Positions 1 to 7,048 of a DNA stretch of 16,841 nt are shown here, piece by piece. This DNA comes from an uncultured Lentisphaeria bacterium (lineage in GTDB: Bacteria; Verrucomicrobiota; Lentisphaeria; JABSQK01; CAJWLW01): assembly GCA_913042885.1 (NCBI GenBank), contig CAJWLW010000079.1, positions 1-16,841 on the forward strand. Direction: 5' to 3'. The position numbers and the translations under genes were made by a program. Position 1 is the first letter of the stretch; each line of letters opens with the position of its first letter. The notes below the pieces were generated by a model that was not told the origin of the DNA, ran no database searches, and was given only the letters and a program-made list of their open reading frames with translations.

Positions 1-1538
1 TACGTGAAATCGGTGCGGAATCGGCGGTCGCCGAAGAACAGCCAGTTCTTGCCGGTTGCGCCATCGATTTCCCGCTGCTCGACGAAGGCGCGGAATGGCG
101 CCACCCCGGTTCCCGGCCCGATCATGATGATCGGCGTGGCAGGGTCGGCAGGCAGCCGGAAGTTGGGATTTTCGTGGATAAACGAGGGTACCGGTGTGTC
201 CTCGGTGACGCGATCTGAATAGAATGTCGTGGCGACGCCTTTGCGTTGGCGGCCATGTGTTTCGTAACGCACCGTCGCGATCAGCAGGTGTGCTTCCTCC
301 GGATGGGCGTCGTAGGAGGAGGCGATGGAATACAGGCGATGCGGCAGTTTGCGCAGCACGCTGGTGAGACCCTGGGCATCGATCTTTGGCGGGTAATCGA
401 GGATCATGTCGATCAATTCGCGCCCTTCGATGTACTTGCGTTGCTTCGCCTTGTTCTTGTCGCCGAGCATGCTTTGGATTGCCTTGCCTGCGAACTTTGC
501 ATAGCCGTCAATCACCTTGGGCGTCAGAATCGTTACCTCGTAGGTCTTGAGCAAGGCGTCCTGGAGCGTTTCCTCACCGCTGGCGGACTGCACGACGGTG
601 TCGGGCTTGAGCTTGGCAGTGGCGATGATCTCGGCGACGAGCTCGGGGCAGTTGGTGGGAAAAACGCCAAGGGAATCGCCAGGCACATAGACCAGTCCGG
701 ATTCCTCCAGCGACATTTCGACGTGCCGGTTTTCCTTGTCGGAGCCATGCCCGCTGACATTGATGTTTTCCAGGATCGCCGACGGGAACGGGTTCTTGCG
801 GCCGTATTTCGATGCTGCCGGCGCCATGCCCGGGAATGTGAAGGGCATCGCCGGCATGCCTGTCGGCGCGGCATTGCTATCGCCCGTATCCGCGAGATCG
901 GCGGCCTTGTCGAGCGCGCCGTCTATCCAGGCTTCTGCGTCGTCGTCATAGTCGACGTCGCAGTCGACACGGTCGCGGAAGGCTTCGGCTCCAAGTTCCT
1001 TGAAGCGTTTGTCGAAATCAACGCCGATCTGGCAGTAGTTCTCATAGCTGCTGTCGCCAAGGGCGAGCACTGAGTATTGCAGATCACCGAGCTTGGGTGC
1101 CCGCTTGCTGTTGACAAAGTCATAGAGATCCTCAACGGAGTCCGGGGGATCCCCTTCGCCATGGGTGCTGACGATCAGAATCATCAGTTTTTCTTTCTTC
1201 AGTTCAGCGGCTTTGTAGGTGCCCATATTCTTGAGATTGGACTTGATGCCGCGCTGTGCCGCTCGTTCGGCCGCCATTTTCGCCACGCCTTCACAGTTAC
1301 CGGTCTGCGAACCGAACAGGATAGTCAGTTCAGCGGCACCATTGACGGCGGTGCCTGCCGCTGCGGACAGGGCTGTCGCCTGGCCCGCACCCTGCAACGC
1401 CAGAGTGTTGATCGCCGAGAGGTAGCCGGCGATCCAGGCCAACTGGACGGGCTCGAGCGTACCGACCAGGTGGTTGATCATCGCCTGCTGCTCAGGCGTC
1501 AGTGGGCAGGCACTATCATTCAGTGGTGGAGATTGCAT
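1..1538 (-). CDS. cysJ: Sulfite reductase [NADPH] flavoprotein alpha-component, 3' end outside window
   Basis: Diflavin reductase that passes electrons from NADPH through FAD and FMN to the sulfite reductase hemoprotein (CysI) in cytoplasmic sulfate assimilation. The 512 codons present run in family order: a 70-residue N-terminal lead with LTPEQQ and QLAWIAGYL as in enterobacterial CysJ; a flavodoxin domain from about residue 71 (LFGSQTGN, STHGEGDPP, LALGDSSYENYCQ); an FAD domain with PGDSLGVFPTN and RLYSIASS near residue 401; and the NADPH domain start with GPGTGVAPFRAF from 474 and NWLFFGDRRF. By comparison with the roughly 600-residue family, the last 85-90 residues lie beyond the left edge. 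The start is the ATG at 1538; no clear Shine-Dalgarno precedes it. The spacer toward the fructosamine kinase gene, which is divergent, holds a candidate promoter. cysI would be expected next, but it is not in the window. Other diflavin reductases are less likely given near-identity in several motifs. Confidence 0.93.
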   Translation of the reverse strand, partial: MQSPPLNDSACPLTPEQQAMINHLVGTLEPVQLAWIAGYLSAINTLALQGAGQATALSAAAGTAVNGAAELTILFGSQTGNCEGVAKMAAERAAQRGIKSNLKNMGTYKAAELKKEKLMILIVSTHGEGDPPDSVEDLYDFVNSKRAPKLGDLQYSVLALGDSSYENYCQIGVDFDKRFKELGAEAFRDRVDCDVDYDDDAEAWIDGALDKAADLADTGDSNAAPTGMPAMPFTFPGMAPAASKYGRKNPFPSAILENINVSGHGSDKENRHVEMSLEESGLVYVPGDSLGVFPTNCPELVAEIIATAKLKPDTVVQSASGEETLQDALLKTYEVTILTPKVIDGYAKFAGKAIQSMLGDKNKAKQRKYIEGRELIDMILDYPPKIDAQGLTSVLRKLPHRLYSIASSYDAHPEEAHLLIATVRYETHGRQRKGVATTFYSDRVTEDTPVPSFIHENPNFRLPADPATPIIMIGPGTGVAPFRAFVEQREIDGATGKNWLFFGDRRFRTDFT

Positions 1539-1607
1539 ACAGTTTTCAATAGGGTTAACGATTCTGCCGCAGCGCTTTTGGCAGCACGGCATAAGCCTAT
1601 TCTATAA

Positions 1608-1635
1608 AATATATCGCTTTGTGCAGTTGCTGCAA
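1608..1635 (-). promoter_or_regulatory. Candidate sigma-70-type promoter for cysJ
   Basis: Read on the minus strand, TTGCAG (1635-1630) and TATATT (1613-1608) are separated by 16 bases. They lie in an AT-rich patch about 70 bases upstream of the cysJ ATG. The -35 box overlaps a short dyad, TGCAG-TTG-CTGCA (1622-1634), which could be an operator. This was found by eye against the consensus only. Confidence 0.4.
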
Positions 1636-1745
1636 TCACCTTTAGGCGGTGCACGCCGAGTTGGCACTGCAGTTGGTTCCGGCATACAGTGCTGCATCGT
1701 GATTCGAGAAACCCTTTTTGCAATCCATTGTGCAGCGAGGCGAGA

Positions 1746-2612
1746 ATGGACGATATACTGGCAAGCCGGCTGACGGCGGTCGCCGGAAGCGCATTGCAGC
1801 GACTCAATTCTGTTGGCGGCGGTTGTATCGCGGACGCATCTGTTGCGGAGTTTGCGGACGGTCAAAGGTTGTTTGTCAAAACGGCCGCGGGCGACCACGA
1901 TATGTTTGTGACCGAGGCGAATAGTCTTCGTGAGCTGGCCGGGTCCGGTGTGATTCGAGTGCCGGAGGTAGTCCACGCGGAGCGGTCGATGCTGGTGCTG
2001 GAAGTCATTGACACCAGCGCACCTGCGGGTGATTTCATGGCAGTGTTCGGCCGGCAGTTGGCTCGCTTGCATCGTTGCAGTTCCGGGTCGTACGGTTTTT
2101 TCGAAGACAACTACATCGGCGCCACACCCCAGATCAACACACCGGTTCGCCCGCTGTCCGACGGCTGGCCGGCGTTTTATTTCGAGTACCGGCTGTTGTA
2201 TCAGTTGCGGCTGGCCGAGACCAACGGCCACGCCACGGGCGAGCTGATTCACCTGTTCAACGTATTGGAATCGCGGATCGACGGGCTGCTCGCCGGCAGC
2301 GAGGAGCCTCCGGCGCTGCTGCACGGTGACTTGTGGAGTGGCAATTATATGGTTGCTGCCGATGGAGCCCCGTGCCTCATCGATCCGGCGGTATACTACG
2401 GTCATCGCGAAGCCGATCTGGGCATGACGAAGCTGTTCGGTGGTTTTGGCCGCGGCTTCTATGAAGCGTACGAGGACGAATTCCCGCCGGCTGCCGGTGC
2501 GGCTGAGCGCGAGGGGCTGTACAAACTTTATCACCTGCTCAACCATCTTAATCTTTTCGGCCCATCGTACTACGGGCAATGCGTCGCTGTCCTGCGTCAC
2601 TACTGCGGGTGA
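1746..2612 (+). CDS. Fructosamine kinase / FN3K-related protein kinase-fold protein
   Basis: Member of the fructosamine/ketosamine-3-kinase family. These enzymes phosphorylate ketoamines on glycated proteins or free sugars, leading to deglycation (protein repair) in the cytoplasm. The 288 residues match the usual family length. Visible features are the FVK lysine at 45 for ATP, a TEANSLREL helix at 56-64 with the expected Glu, the catalytic HGDLWSGN at 193-200, the metal-binding IDP at 212-214, and the family's YYGHREADLGM segment. The ATG at 1746 is preferred over an in-frame upstream start at 1689 because GAGG at 1737-1740 sits five bases before it and homologues start here. The 3' end overlaps the convergent O-antigen ligase-like gene by 13 bases. 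The physiological substrate cannot be read from the sequence. Confidence 0.91.
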   Translation: MDDILASRLTAVAGSALQRLNSVGGGCIADASVAEFADGQRLFVKTAAGDHDMFVTEANSLRELAGSGVIRVPEVVHAERSMLVLEVIDTSAPAGDFMAVFGRQLARLHRCSSGSYGFFEDNYIGATPQINTPVRPLSDGWPAFYFEYRLLYQLRLAETNGHATGELIHLFNVLESRIDGLLAGSEEPPALLHGDLWSGNYMVAADGAPCLIDPAVYYGHREADLGMTKLFGGFGRGFYEAYEDEFPPAAGAAEREGLYKLYHLLNHLNLFGPSYYGQCVAVLRHYCG

Positions 2613-4078
2613 CCGGGCGATGTGGGGCCAGCGGCATCTGCCGGGCTCTGGGGGTCGGCGGCGGCCTCGTTGTATGGGGTTTCGGCCTCTGGATAGAAGG
2701 TTGCCTGATATAAGATCATCAGGAATGCCAGCATGACGCAGACAGTTTCCATGACCAGGATTGTATAGAAGTTGGCTATCGTCATGGCATGGATCAGCAG
2801 CGCCACCATGGCGGTGAGAAAGCCGGCCGTCAGGCTCTTGACAAAGCGATCCTCGGTGACTAGAAAGAGTTCATATGTCGCCTTCAGCGCGGTGCCGATG
2901 AAGACAAGGAAACAGATGAGTCCGACGAAACCCGTGTCCATGAGTTCGCGCACGTATTGATTGTCGATATGCCCGAGCGAGGTCGACCCGATACCGTTGC
3001 CAAAGATAGGGTACTTTTTGGTCTCGCCCCAGGCGTACTTCCAGGCATCGAGCCGGACGGACATGGACGAGTCGCTGCGCAGTCCTTCCCGTGCAACTTT
3101 GAAGATCGACTCTACCTGCAATTGAATCTCCCGTGCGCGCTTGTCGGCGAGCGCGCCGATCGGTCCGGGCATCATGAAAACAGAAAACACGAAAGCTGTT
3201 ATCAGAATCCCTGACATCACCATCATCACCAGGATTCGGCGGCTCTTGGTCAGGAAATACATCGTCAGGATCAGCGGCACGACGCAGACGTAGGCCGCCC
3301 GCGATGACGTCAGGACAAGCGTCACCAGGAACATGCCCAGTATAAGGCTGTTGCGGATGATCGTACCGCGTTTTTCGGCGTAGCATATTCGTGCCAGCGC
3401 CAGGGAAATGACGATGAATAGAAAACTCGAAAAGGTGTTTGCCCGCCCCGCTCCGGTTGTTGATGACAGGCCGCCCTCGGTAAATAACTGGCTTTCCGTG
3501 CCGGTGGCGATCAGGACAACAAAGATGCCATAGAAAGAAATGACGGCGGTGGCGACATAGAGCAACTCGACACAGCGCCGGCAGCCCTGGTAGCCCTCGA
3601 TGATATGCAGCGCCATGTAGAACATCCAGAAATACTCCAGGCGTTTCAGCGTGTAGAGGATCCCCCGTCCGACTGGCGTAGTGCCCTGTATCAAACCCAT
3701 AGCGGTTGCTGCGATCATGGCGATGGCCATGAAAAGCATCGCTCGATTGACAGGTGACCGCCGCACAATCAGCAGCGACCGCGTCCGGGCGCGATGCGCC
3801 AGCCAGCCAAAGGACATGACGATAAGTAGAACGTCCTCGATGCGAATACCGGCGCCGCGCCTGTCACCGGTCACATTGACGCCGCCGCCGAATTCGACCT
3901 CGGAGCCGAACAACGAAGCGAGCAGCATGATGAGCAACCCGATGCGCGGCGAAAAAAATGTCACGAAGCCGAGCAGGCAGGCCAGGAGCACCACCGTGAC
4001 GAAAACGGGATCGTCCATATCCGGCAGGATATATATCGATTCTGCCGCCAGCGGCATCGTCCTAAGCGCATTCAGCAT
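2600..4078 (-). CDS. O-antigen ligase/polymerase-like polytopic membrane protein (Wzy_C / WaaL superfamily)
   Basis: A 492-residue inner-membrane protein with about ten or more hydrophobic segments and an Ala/Pro-rich cytoplasm-like tail from about residue 462. The C-terminal half has the superfamily layout: LTSSRAAYV at 256-264, then a large presumed periplasmic loop (about 303-380) with SVRLDAWKYAW, YPIFGNGIGS and HIDNQYVRELMDTGFVGL, followed by more membrane segments. Family members join O-antigen repeat units or transfer glycan from undecaprenyl diphosphate to lipid A-core or protein. Sequence alone does not separate ligase from polymerase. It lies beside glycosyltransferase genes, consistent with surface glycan assembly. 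The start is uncertain: the ATG at 4078 would be almost leaderless relative to the promoter-like boxes, and in-frame ATGs follow at codons 8 (4057) and 21. The last 13 bases overlap the convergent fructosamine kinase gene. Confidence 0.86.
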   Translation of the reverse strand: MLNALRTMPLAAESIYILPDMDDPVFVTVVLLACLLGFVTFFSPRIGLLIMLLASLFGSEVEFGGGVNVTGDRRGAGIRIEDVLLIVMSFGWLAHRARTRSLLIVRRSPVNRAMLFMAIAMIAATAMGLIQGTTPVGRGILYTLKRLEYFWMFYMALHIIEGYQGCRRCVELLYVATAVISFYGIFVVLIATGTESQLFTEGGLSSTTGAGRANTFSSFLFIVISLALARICYAEKRGTIIRNSLILGMFLVTLVLTSSRAAYVCVVPLILTMYFLTKSRRILVMMVMSGILITAFVFSVFMMPGPIGALADKRAREIQLQVESIFKVAREGLRSDSSMSVRLDAWKYAWGETKKYPIFGNGIGSTSLGHIDNQYVRELMDTGFVGLICFLVFIGTALKATYELFLVTEDRFVKSLTAGFLTAMVALLIHAMTIANFYTILVMETVCVMLAFLMILYQATFYPEAETPYNEAAADPQSPADAAGPTSPGHPQ

Positions 4079-4089
4079 GTCACGACCGG

Positions 4090-4116
4090 ATTATGCATTG
4101 ATTGATCATATGGCAA
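4090..4116 (-). promoter_or_regulatory. Possible promoter for the O-antigen ligase-like gene
   Basis: Minus-strand TTGCCA (4116-4111) and CATAAT (4095-4090) each match five of six consensus bases, but the spacing is only 15. Transcription would begin within a few bases of the ATG at 4078, so either the mRNA is leaderless or translation begins at a later ATG. The rest of the 127-bp divergent spacer (4079-4205) shows no other clear signal. Confidence 0.33.
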
Positions 4117-4205
4117 ATGACTGGCGTCGCCGGTATGTTTAGCGCGTTCTTTGCTCCGTCCGCCGACATCAGCACCTACCGCTCTCTTAACAGTCCTGCG
4201 AATCC

Positions 4206-5168
4206 ATGGTCCACTGGAACGCACAACCGCTTAATGCCCGTGATGCGCTCGAACGACGCAAGGCGTTCGTCAAATATATCAACGACGACTACGAAGCGGA
4301 AGTTTTCCGCATCGACGGCAGTCAAACCGATCAATCTGGCGGCCCGCGCCTGTCTGTCGTCATACCGACCAGAGACGCAGATCGCGGCGGCTGCTTTGCG
4401 GCGCTGATCGAGCAGACGCAGCTGCAGACCATGCAGGCTTTCGAAATAATCGTCGTCAAAGGCGACCCGCGCCAGGGACGTGCCATCAATACCGGTGCTG
4501 CCGCCGGCCGCGGCAATGTCATTCTGATCCTTGACGATGATTCACGCCTGGGCCACGAACGCGTTTTTGAAAACCTGCTGGCTGCCTTGGACGCGCACGC
4601 TGACATCGGCATGGCGGGCTGCCCCAATATCGTTCCGGACGACGCTTCGCCCTTTGTTCGAAAAGTGATGACGAGCTTTGCGCGCAAGAGTTCCGGCCTG
4701 GTCGACACGATCGTTGACAGCGACCTGGCCGACCACGGTTGCTCCGCCTTTCCGCGGCAGGCGTTCGAAAAGGTCGGTGGTGAAAACGAGTTGATGCCAC
4801 GCGGCCTCGACCCGTACGTGAGACGTGAACTTCGCAACGCGGGTTACCGCATCGTTGTTGTGCCGGATACCTGGTATCATCATCTGCCGCCCACCTCCAC
4901 ATGGGCGCTGCTCAAGCAGTTTTACCGCAACGGCAAGGGTTCGGCGTACATGCAGAAATTCTACGCTCATTGGACCTTTGACACGCCGGGTGAACATGGC
5001 TTCGATGCGACCGTGCAGCACGGGTTGCCGTACCGCGTCGGGCGTAAGTTGTGCCATGCCGTCACGGCATTATGTCGTCTGGACTTTCTGTATGTGTTCG
5101 CCACAGTTGCTTACACCGCCGGTTACACTGTCGCCTATGTTTTCGCCGGACGCGACAGTCGGTTGTAA
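4206..5168 (+). CDS. Glycosyltransferase family 2 with C-terminal membrane segment
   Basis: A 320-residue GT-A fold transferase. LSVVIPTRD at 49-57 begins the nucleotide-binding fold. FEIIVVKGD and a run ending QGRAINTGAAAGRG follow, then ILDDDSR at 108-114 as the metal/nucleotide-binding DXD. GENELMPRGLDPYVRREL (193-209) is the acceptor-side region, with Asp202 in the place of the usual ED pair. Residues 291-314 are hydrophobic and should anchor the enzyme in the inner membrane with the catalytic domain in the cytoplasm. An in-frame stop at 4188-4190 leaves the ATG at 4206 as the first good start; no Shine-Dalgarno is visible. It is divergent from the O-antigen ligase-like gene and convergent with the small coiled-coil gene (23-bp gap, no terminator hairpin seen). 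Likely role: adding a sugar to a lipid-linked glycan. Sugar and linkage are unknown. Confidence 0.88.
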   Translation: MVHWNAQPLNARDALERRKAFVKYINDDYEAEVFRIDGSQTDQSGGPRLSVVIPTRDADRGGCFAALIEQTQLQTMQAFEIIVVKGDPRQGRAINTGAAAGRGNVILILDDDSRLGHERVFENLLAALDAHADIGMAGCPNIVPDDASPFVRKVMTSFARKSSGLVDTIVDSDLADHGCSAFPRQAFEKVGGENELMPRGLDPYVRRELRNAGYRIVVVPDTWYHHLPPTSTWALLKQFYRNGKGSAYMQKFYAHWTFDTPGEHGFDATVQHGLPYRVGRKLCHAVTALCRLDFLYVFATVAYTAGYTVAYVFAGRDSRL

Positions 5169-5191
5169 ACGGGGTGCACGTTCGTCTGCGA

Positions 5192-5533
5192 TCACTCCGG
5201 TTCCTCGGTCTTGCCGCGTAGCTGGGCGGCACAGCGCTTGAGGTCCTCGCGCAACGCCTGGTTGCGGCCTTGCTCGACGGCACGTTCCTGCTTCGACTCT
5301 TCGATTTCGCCGCGTAGGTCAGTGTTTTTCTGCTTGAGCACCTTGACTGCGCGCTGCAGTTCCGGGATGCTGGAGCCGATAACCTGGTCAGCCGCAATCC
5401 GTGTCTTTAATGCATCAATCTCTGTCTGCTGCTCGCGCCAGTCCGCCCGCCCCTTGGACATGACGACAAGGATCAGGCCGATCACTATGAGGCTGAAGAA
5501 ATTGATGATCTTGACTTTTTGTTCCAACTGCAT
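5192..5533 (-). CDS. Small single-pass membrane protein with coiled coil, unrecognised
   Basis: With the ATG at 5533 the product has 113 residues. It has a short basic N-terminus (MQLEQKVK), one membrane segment IINFFSLIVIGLILVVM at about 9-25, then a long, highly charged and heptad-like region (about 32-108) rich in Glu, Lys, Arg and Gln that should form a coiled coil. The topology resembles FtsB/FtsL-type bitopic proteins, but no specific family is recognised. A GTG at 5569 would extend it by 12 residues and overlap the upstream small gene by 16 bases. The ATG fits better with a protein beginning just before its membrane anchor, although its GGGG is rather far (11 bases). It appears to be the second gene of a two-gene unit transcribed from the promoter at 5757-5785. 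Function is unknown; a scaffold for the neighbouring glycan enzymes is only a guess. Confidence 0.62.
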   Translation of the reverse strand: MQLEQKVKIINFFSLIVIGLILVVMSKGRADWREQQTEIDALKTRIAADQVIGSSIPELQRAVKVLKQKNTDLRGEIEESKQERAVEQGRNQALREDLKRCAAQLRGKTEEPE

Positions 5534-5553
5534 TCGATGTTCTGCCCCATCGT

Positions 5554-5709
5554 CTATTCTGCGATCCACATGTGCGTATTACAATTCGGCAGGTAGCCCG
5601 TGTATGCATCCGCCAGCCGCTGCATCTGCAACTTGGTCAAGTTGCGCAGGCGCATGTCCGTTTCTTCGTCGAAACTCTTTATATTTTCCGATAACCGGTC
5701 TTGACTCAT
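5554..5709 (-). CDS. Small protein of 51 residues, unrecognised
   Basis: MSQDRLSENIKSFDEE starts a very polar protein, with helix-forming DMRLRNLTKLQMQRLADAY in the middle and a short tail containing Cys, Asn and Trp. No membrane segment, signal peptide or known domain is seen. The ATG at 5709 has GGGAA about six bases upstream. It lies about 40 bases downstream of the expected transcription start of a strong promoter-like sequence. A longer reading from 5775 is unlikely because it would run through that promoter. The next gene begins 20 bases after its stop, so the two are probably co-transcribed. The combination of promoter, ribosome site and tight spacing is the reason for calling this a gene; composition alone would not suffice. 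Confidence 0.52.
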   Translation of the reverse strand: MSQDRLSENIKSFDEETDMRLRNLTKLQMQRLADAYTGYLPNCNTHMWIAE

Positions 5710-5741
5710 GCTGTGTTCCCGGAGCCGGCTGGCAGTCGTAG

Positions 5742-5751
5742 GGTGATCACC
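5742..5751. promoter_or_regulatory. Perfect 10-bp palindrome at the expected transcription start
   Basis: GGTGATCACC is self-complementary. It lies directly downstream of the -10 box of the small-gene promoter, where a repressor would block initiation. It could also be chance: a 10-bp palindrome is not rare. Nothing in the window names a cognate regulator. Confidence 0.3.
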
Positions 5752-5756
5752 GTGGG

Positions 5757-5785
5757 AAAATACCGCGGGTGCCATTCAAAGTCAA
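5757..5785 (-). promoter_or_regulatory. Strong sigma-70-like promoter for the two small genes
   Basis: On the minus strand TTGACT (5785-5780) is followed after exactly 17 bases by TATTTT (5762-5757). This is the best consensus match seen in the window. It sits in the 238-bp gap between the end of the GT9 gene and the 51-residue gene, so the small genes seem to be expressed independently of the hldE-GT9 unit upstream. The rest of the gap (5786-5947) shows nothing else identifiable. Confidence 0.55.
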
Positions 5786-5947
5786 CTGTCAGAATGCCGC
5801 TGTGTGGTCGCTATGCCGCCTCGTCTTTTGTCTGTAAATGCTGTGCCACGCCTCAAGCCCCGGCATGGCCCGGATGTGTGTGCTGTGATTGCCTTTGCCG
5901 GTCTCGCGGCCGCCTGCGATGTAGCCTGCGATTCCACAGGTTGTCAG

Positions 5948-7036
5948 CTACTCGCGGTTGCCGGCGGGACGGGTTTTGTGATCGAGCAGCTCGTCGGCAG
6001 CTGTAACGACATCGGCGACTTGGATATCCTCCATACAGCGGTGGGTCGGTTGGGCGCAGACGATTTCGCAGCGTGCGGCACACAGGTTCCGGTGCGAAAG
6101 AATTCGGCAGTGTTCACCGAGGCCATATGGACCGTACCGTTTGGGATCGATCGGCCCGAAGATTGCGACTGTCGGTGTGTTGACTGCTGCCGCGATGTGC
6201 ATGGGGCCCGTGTCGTTGGTAACAAAAACGTCGAGTCGTGACAACAGGGCGCCGGTGCCTTTCAATGACAATCGTCCCGCGATATCTGTCGCGGGCTGCG
6301 ACATGCGTTGCGCGATCTCTGCGGTGTCTGCACGGTCTTGCGGTGAGCCGATCAGGACGATCGTGGCGTCGTGCCTTTCCGCCAGCGTATCGGCCGCAGC
6401 GACGACGCGATCGCGCGGCCATTTTTTCGCTGGCCAGTTGGCATTTGGATTGAAGCCGATCAGCGTTGGTTTCAGTTCGATCGTGGCCAGCAACTCGGCC
6501 GCTTCCTGGTGATCGGCGTCTGTCAGGAAAATTTCCAGTTGTGGCTCTAACGAGGAGGCACCTGCAAGCGCGACAATTTCGAGGCAGGATTCGACTTCGT
6601 GTTTCGCGGTCGTGGGTGGGTCGTCCGGAGAGTCATCGAGGTAGAAACCACGACCGTTGGTGTTGCGGCCGATCTTATGCCCGGCCCCGATCGCCGCGAA
6701 CATGATCGCGCGCTTGACGCCGCCCAGGCGCGACCCGATCCGCGTGAAATCCACAACCAGATCACAGGGTCGCCGGCGCAGGCGTCGCCACAGGCGCCAC
6801 ACGTCGCTGCCGCTTATGCGATTGAACAGCTTGATCGGCATCTCCTCGATACCGATGCTCAGGATTTCGTCGACATATGGGCAACCCTCGACAATCGCCC
6901 AGGCCCGGCGGCTGGTGACCAGTGTGATCCAACTTTCGGGACAGGTGGCGCGCAGCGCCTTGATGGCGGGGAATGCCAGAATCGCATCGCCGATGCCGGC
7001 CGGATGGAATATCAGGATATTACGCGGCGTTGCCAT
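5948..7036 (-). CDS. Glycosyltransferase family 9 (ADP-heptose:LPS heptosyltransferase-like)
   Basis: A 362-residue GT-B fold enzyme of the WaaC/WaaF/WaaQ family, which transfers L-glycero-D-manno-heptose from ADP-heptose to the LPS inner core at the cytoplasmic membrane face. The N-terminal HPAGIGDAILAFPAIKAL (11-28) is the family's acceptor-side loop. FNPNANWPAKKWP (195-207) and TNDTGPMHIAAA (273-284) form the ADP-heptose-binding half. FGPIDPKRYGPYG follows, and a Cys-rich tail (Cys 310, 319, 323, 327, 334) with HRCMEDI is typical of many GT9 members. The gene starts 12 bases after the stop of hldE, giving a substrate-producer plus substrate-user operon. No strong Shine-Dalgarno is seen. 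Which heptose position it serves cannot be told, and some GT9 enzymes use other sugars. Confidence 0.92.
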   Translation of the reverse strand: MATPRNILIFHPAGIGDAILAFPAIKALRATCPESWITLVTSRRAWAIVEGCPYVDEILSIGIEEMPIKLFNRISGSDVWRLWRRLRRRPCDLVVDFTRIGSRLGGVKRAIMFAAIGAGHKIGRNTNGRGFYLDDSPDDPPTTAKHEVESCLEIVALAGASSLEPQLEIFLTDADHQEAAELLATIELKPTLIGFNPNANWPAKKWPRDRVVAAADTLAERHDATIVLIGSPQDRADTAEIAQRMSQPATDIAGRLSLKGTGALLSRLDVFVTNDTGPMHIAAAVNTPTVAIFGPIDPKRYGPYGLGEHCRILSHRNLCAARCEIVCAQPTHRCMEDIQVADVVTAADELLDHKTRPAGNRE

Positions 7037-7048
7037 TCGTGCCGGCCG

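Noticed and set aside
246..1073. 275-codon open frame on the plus strand
   Set aside because: It is antisense to cysJ, whose domains are unmistakable; the frame has no family features and reflects GC-rich codon use on the other strand.
1602..2600. 332-codon open frame on the minus strand
   Set aside because: It lies opposite the fructosamine kinase gene and runs through the shared cysJ promoter region; its product shows no domain.
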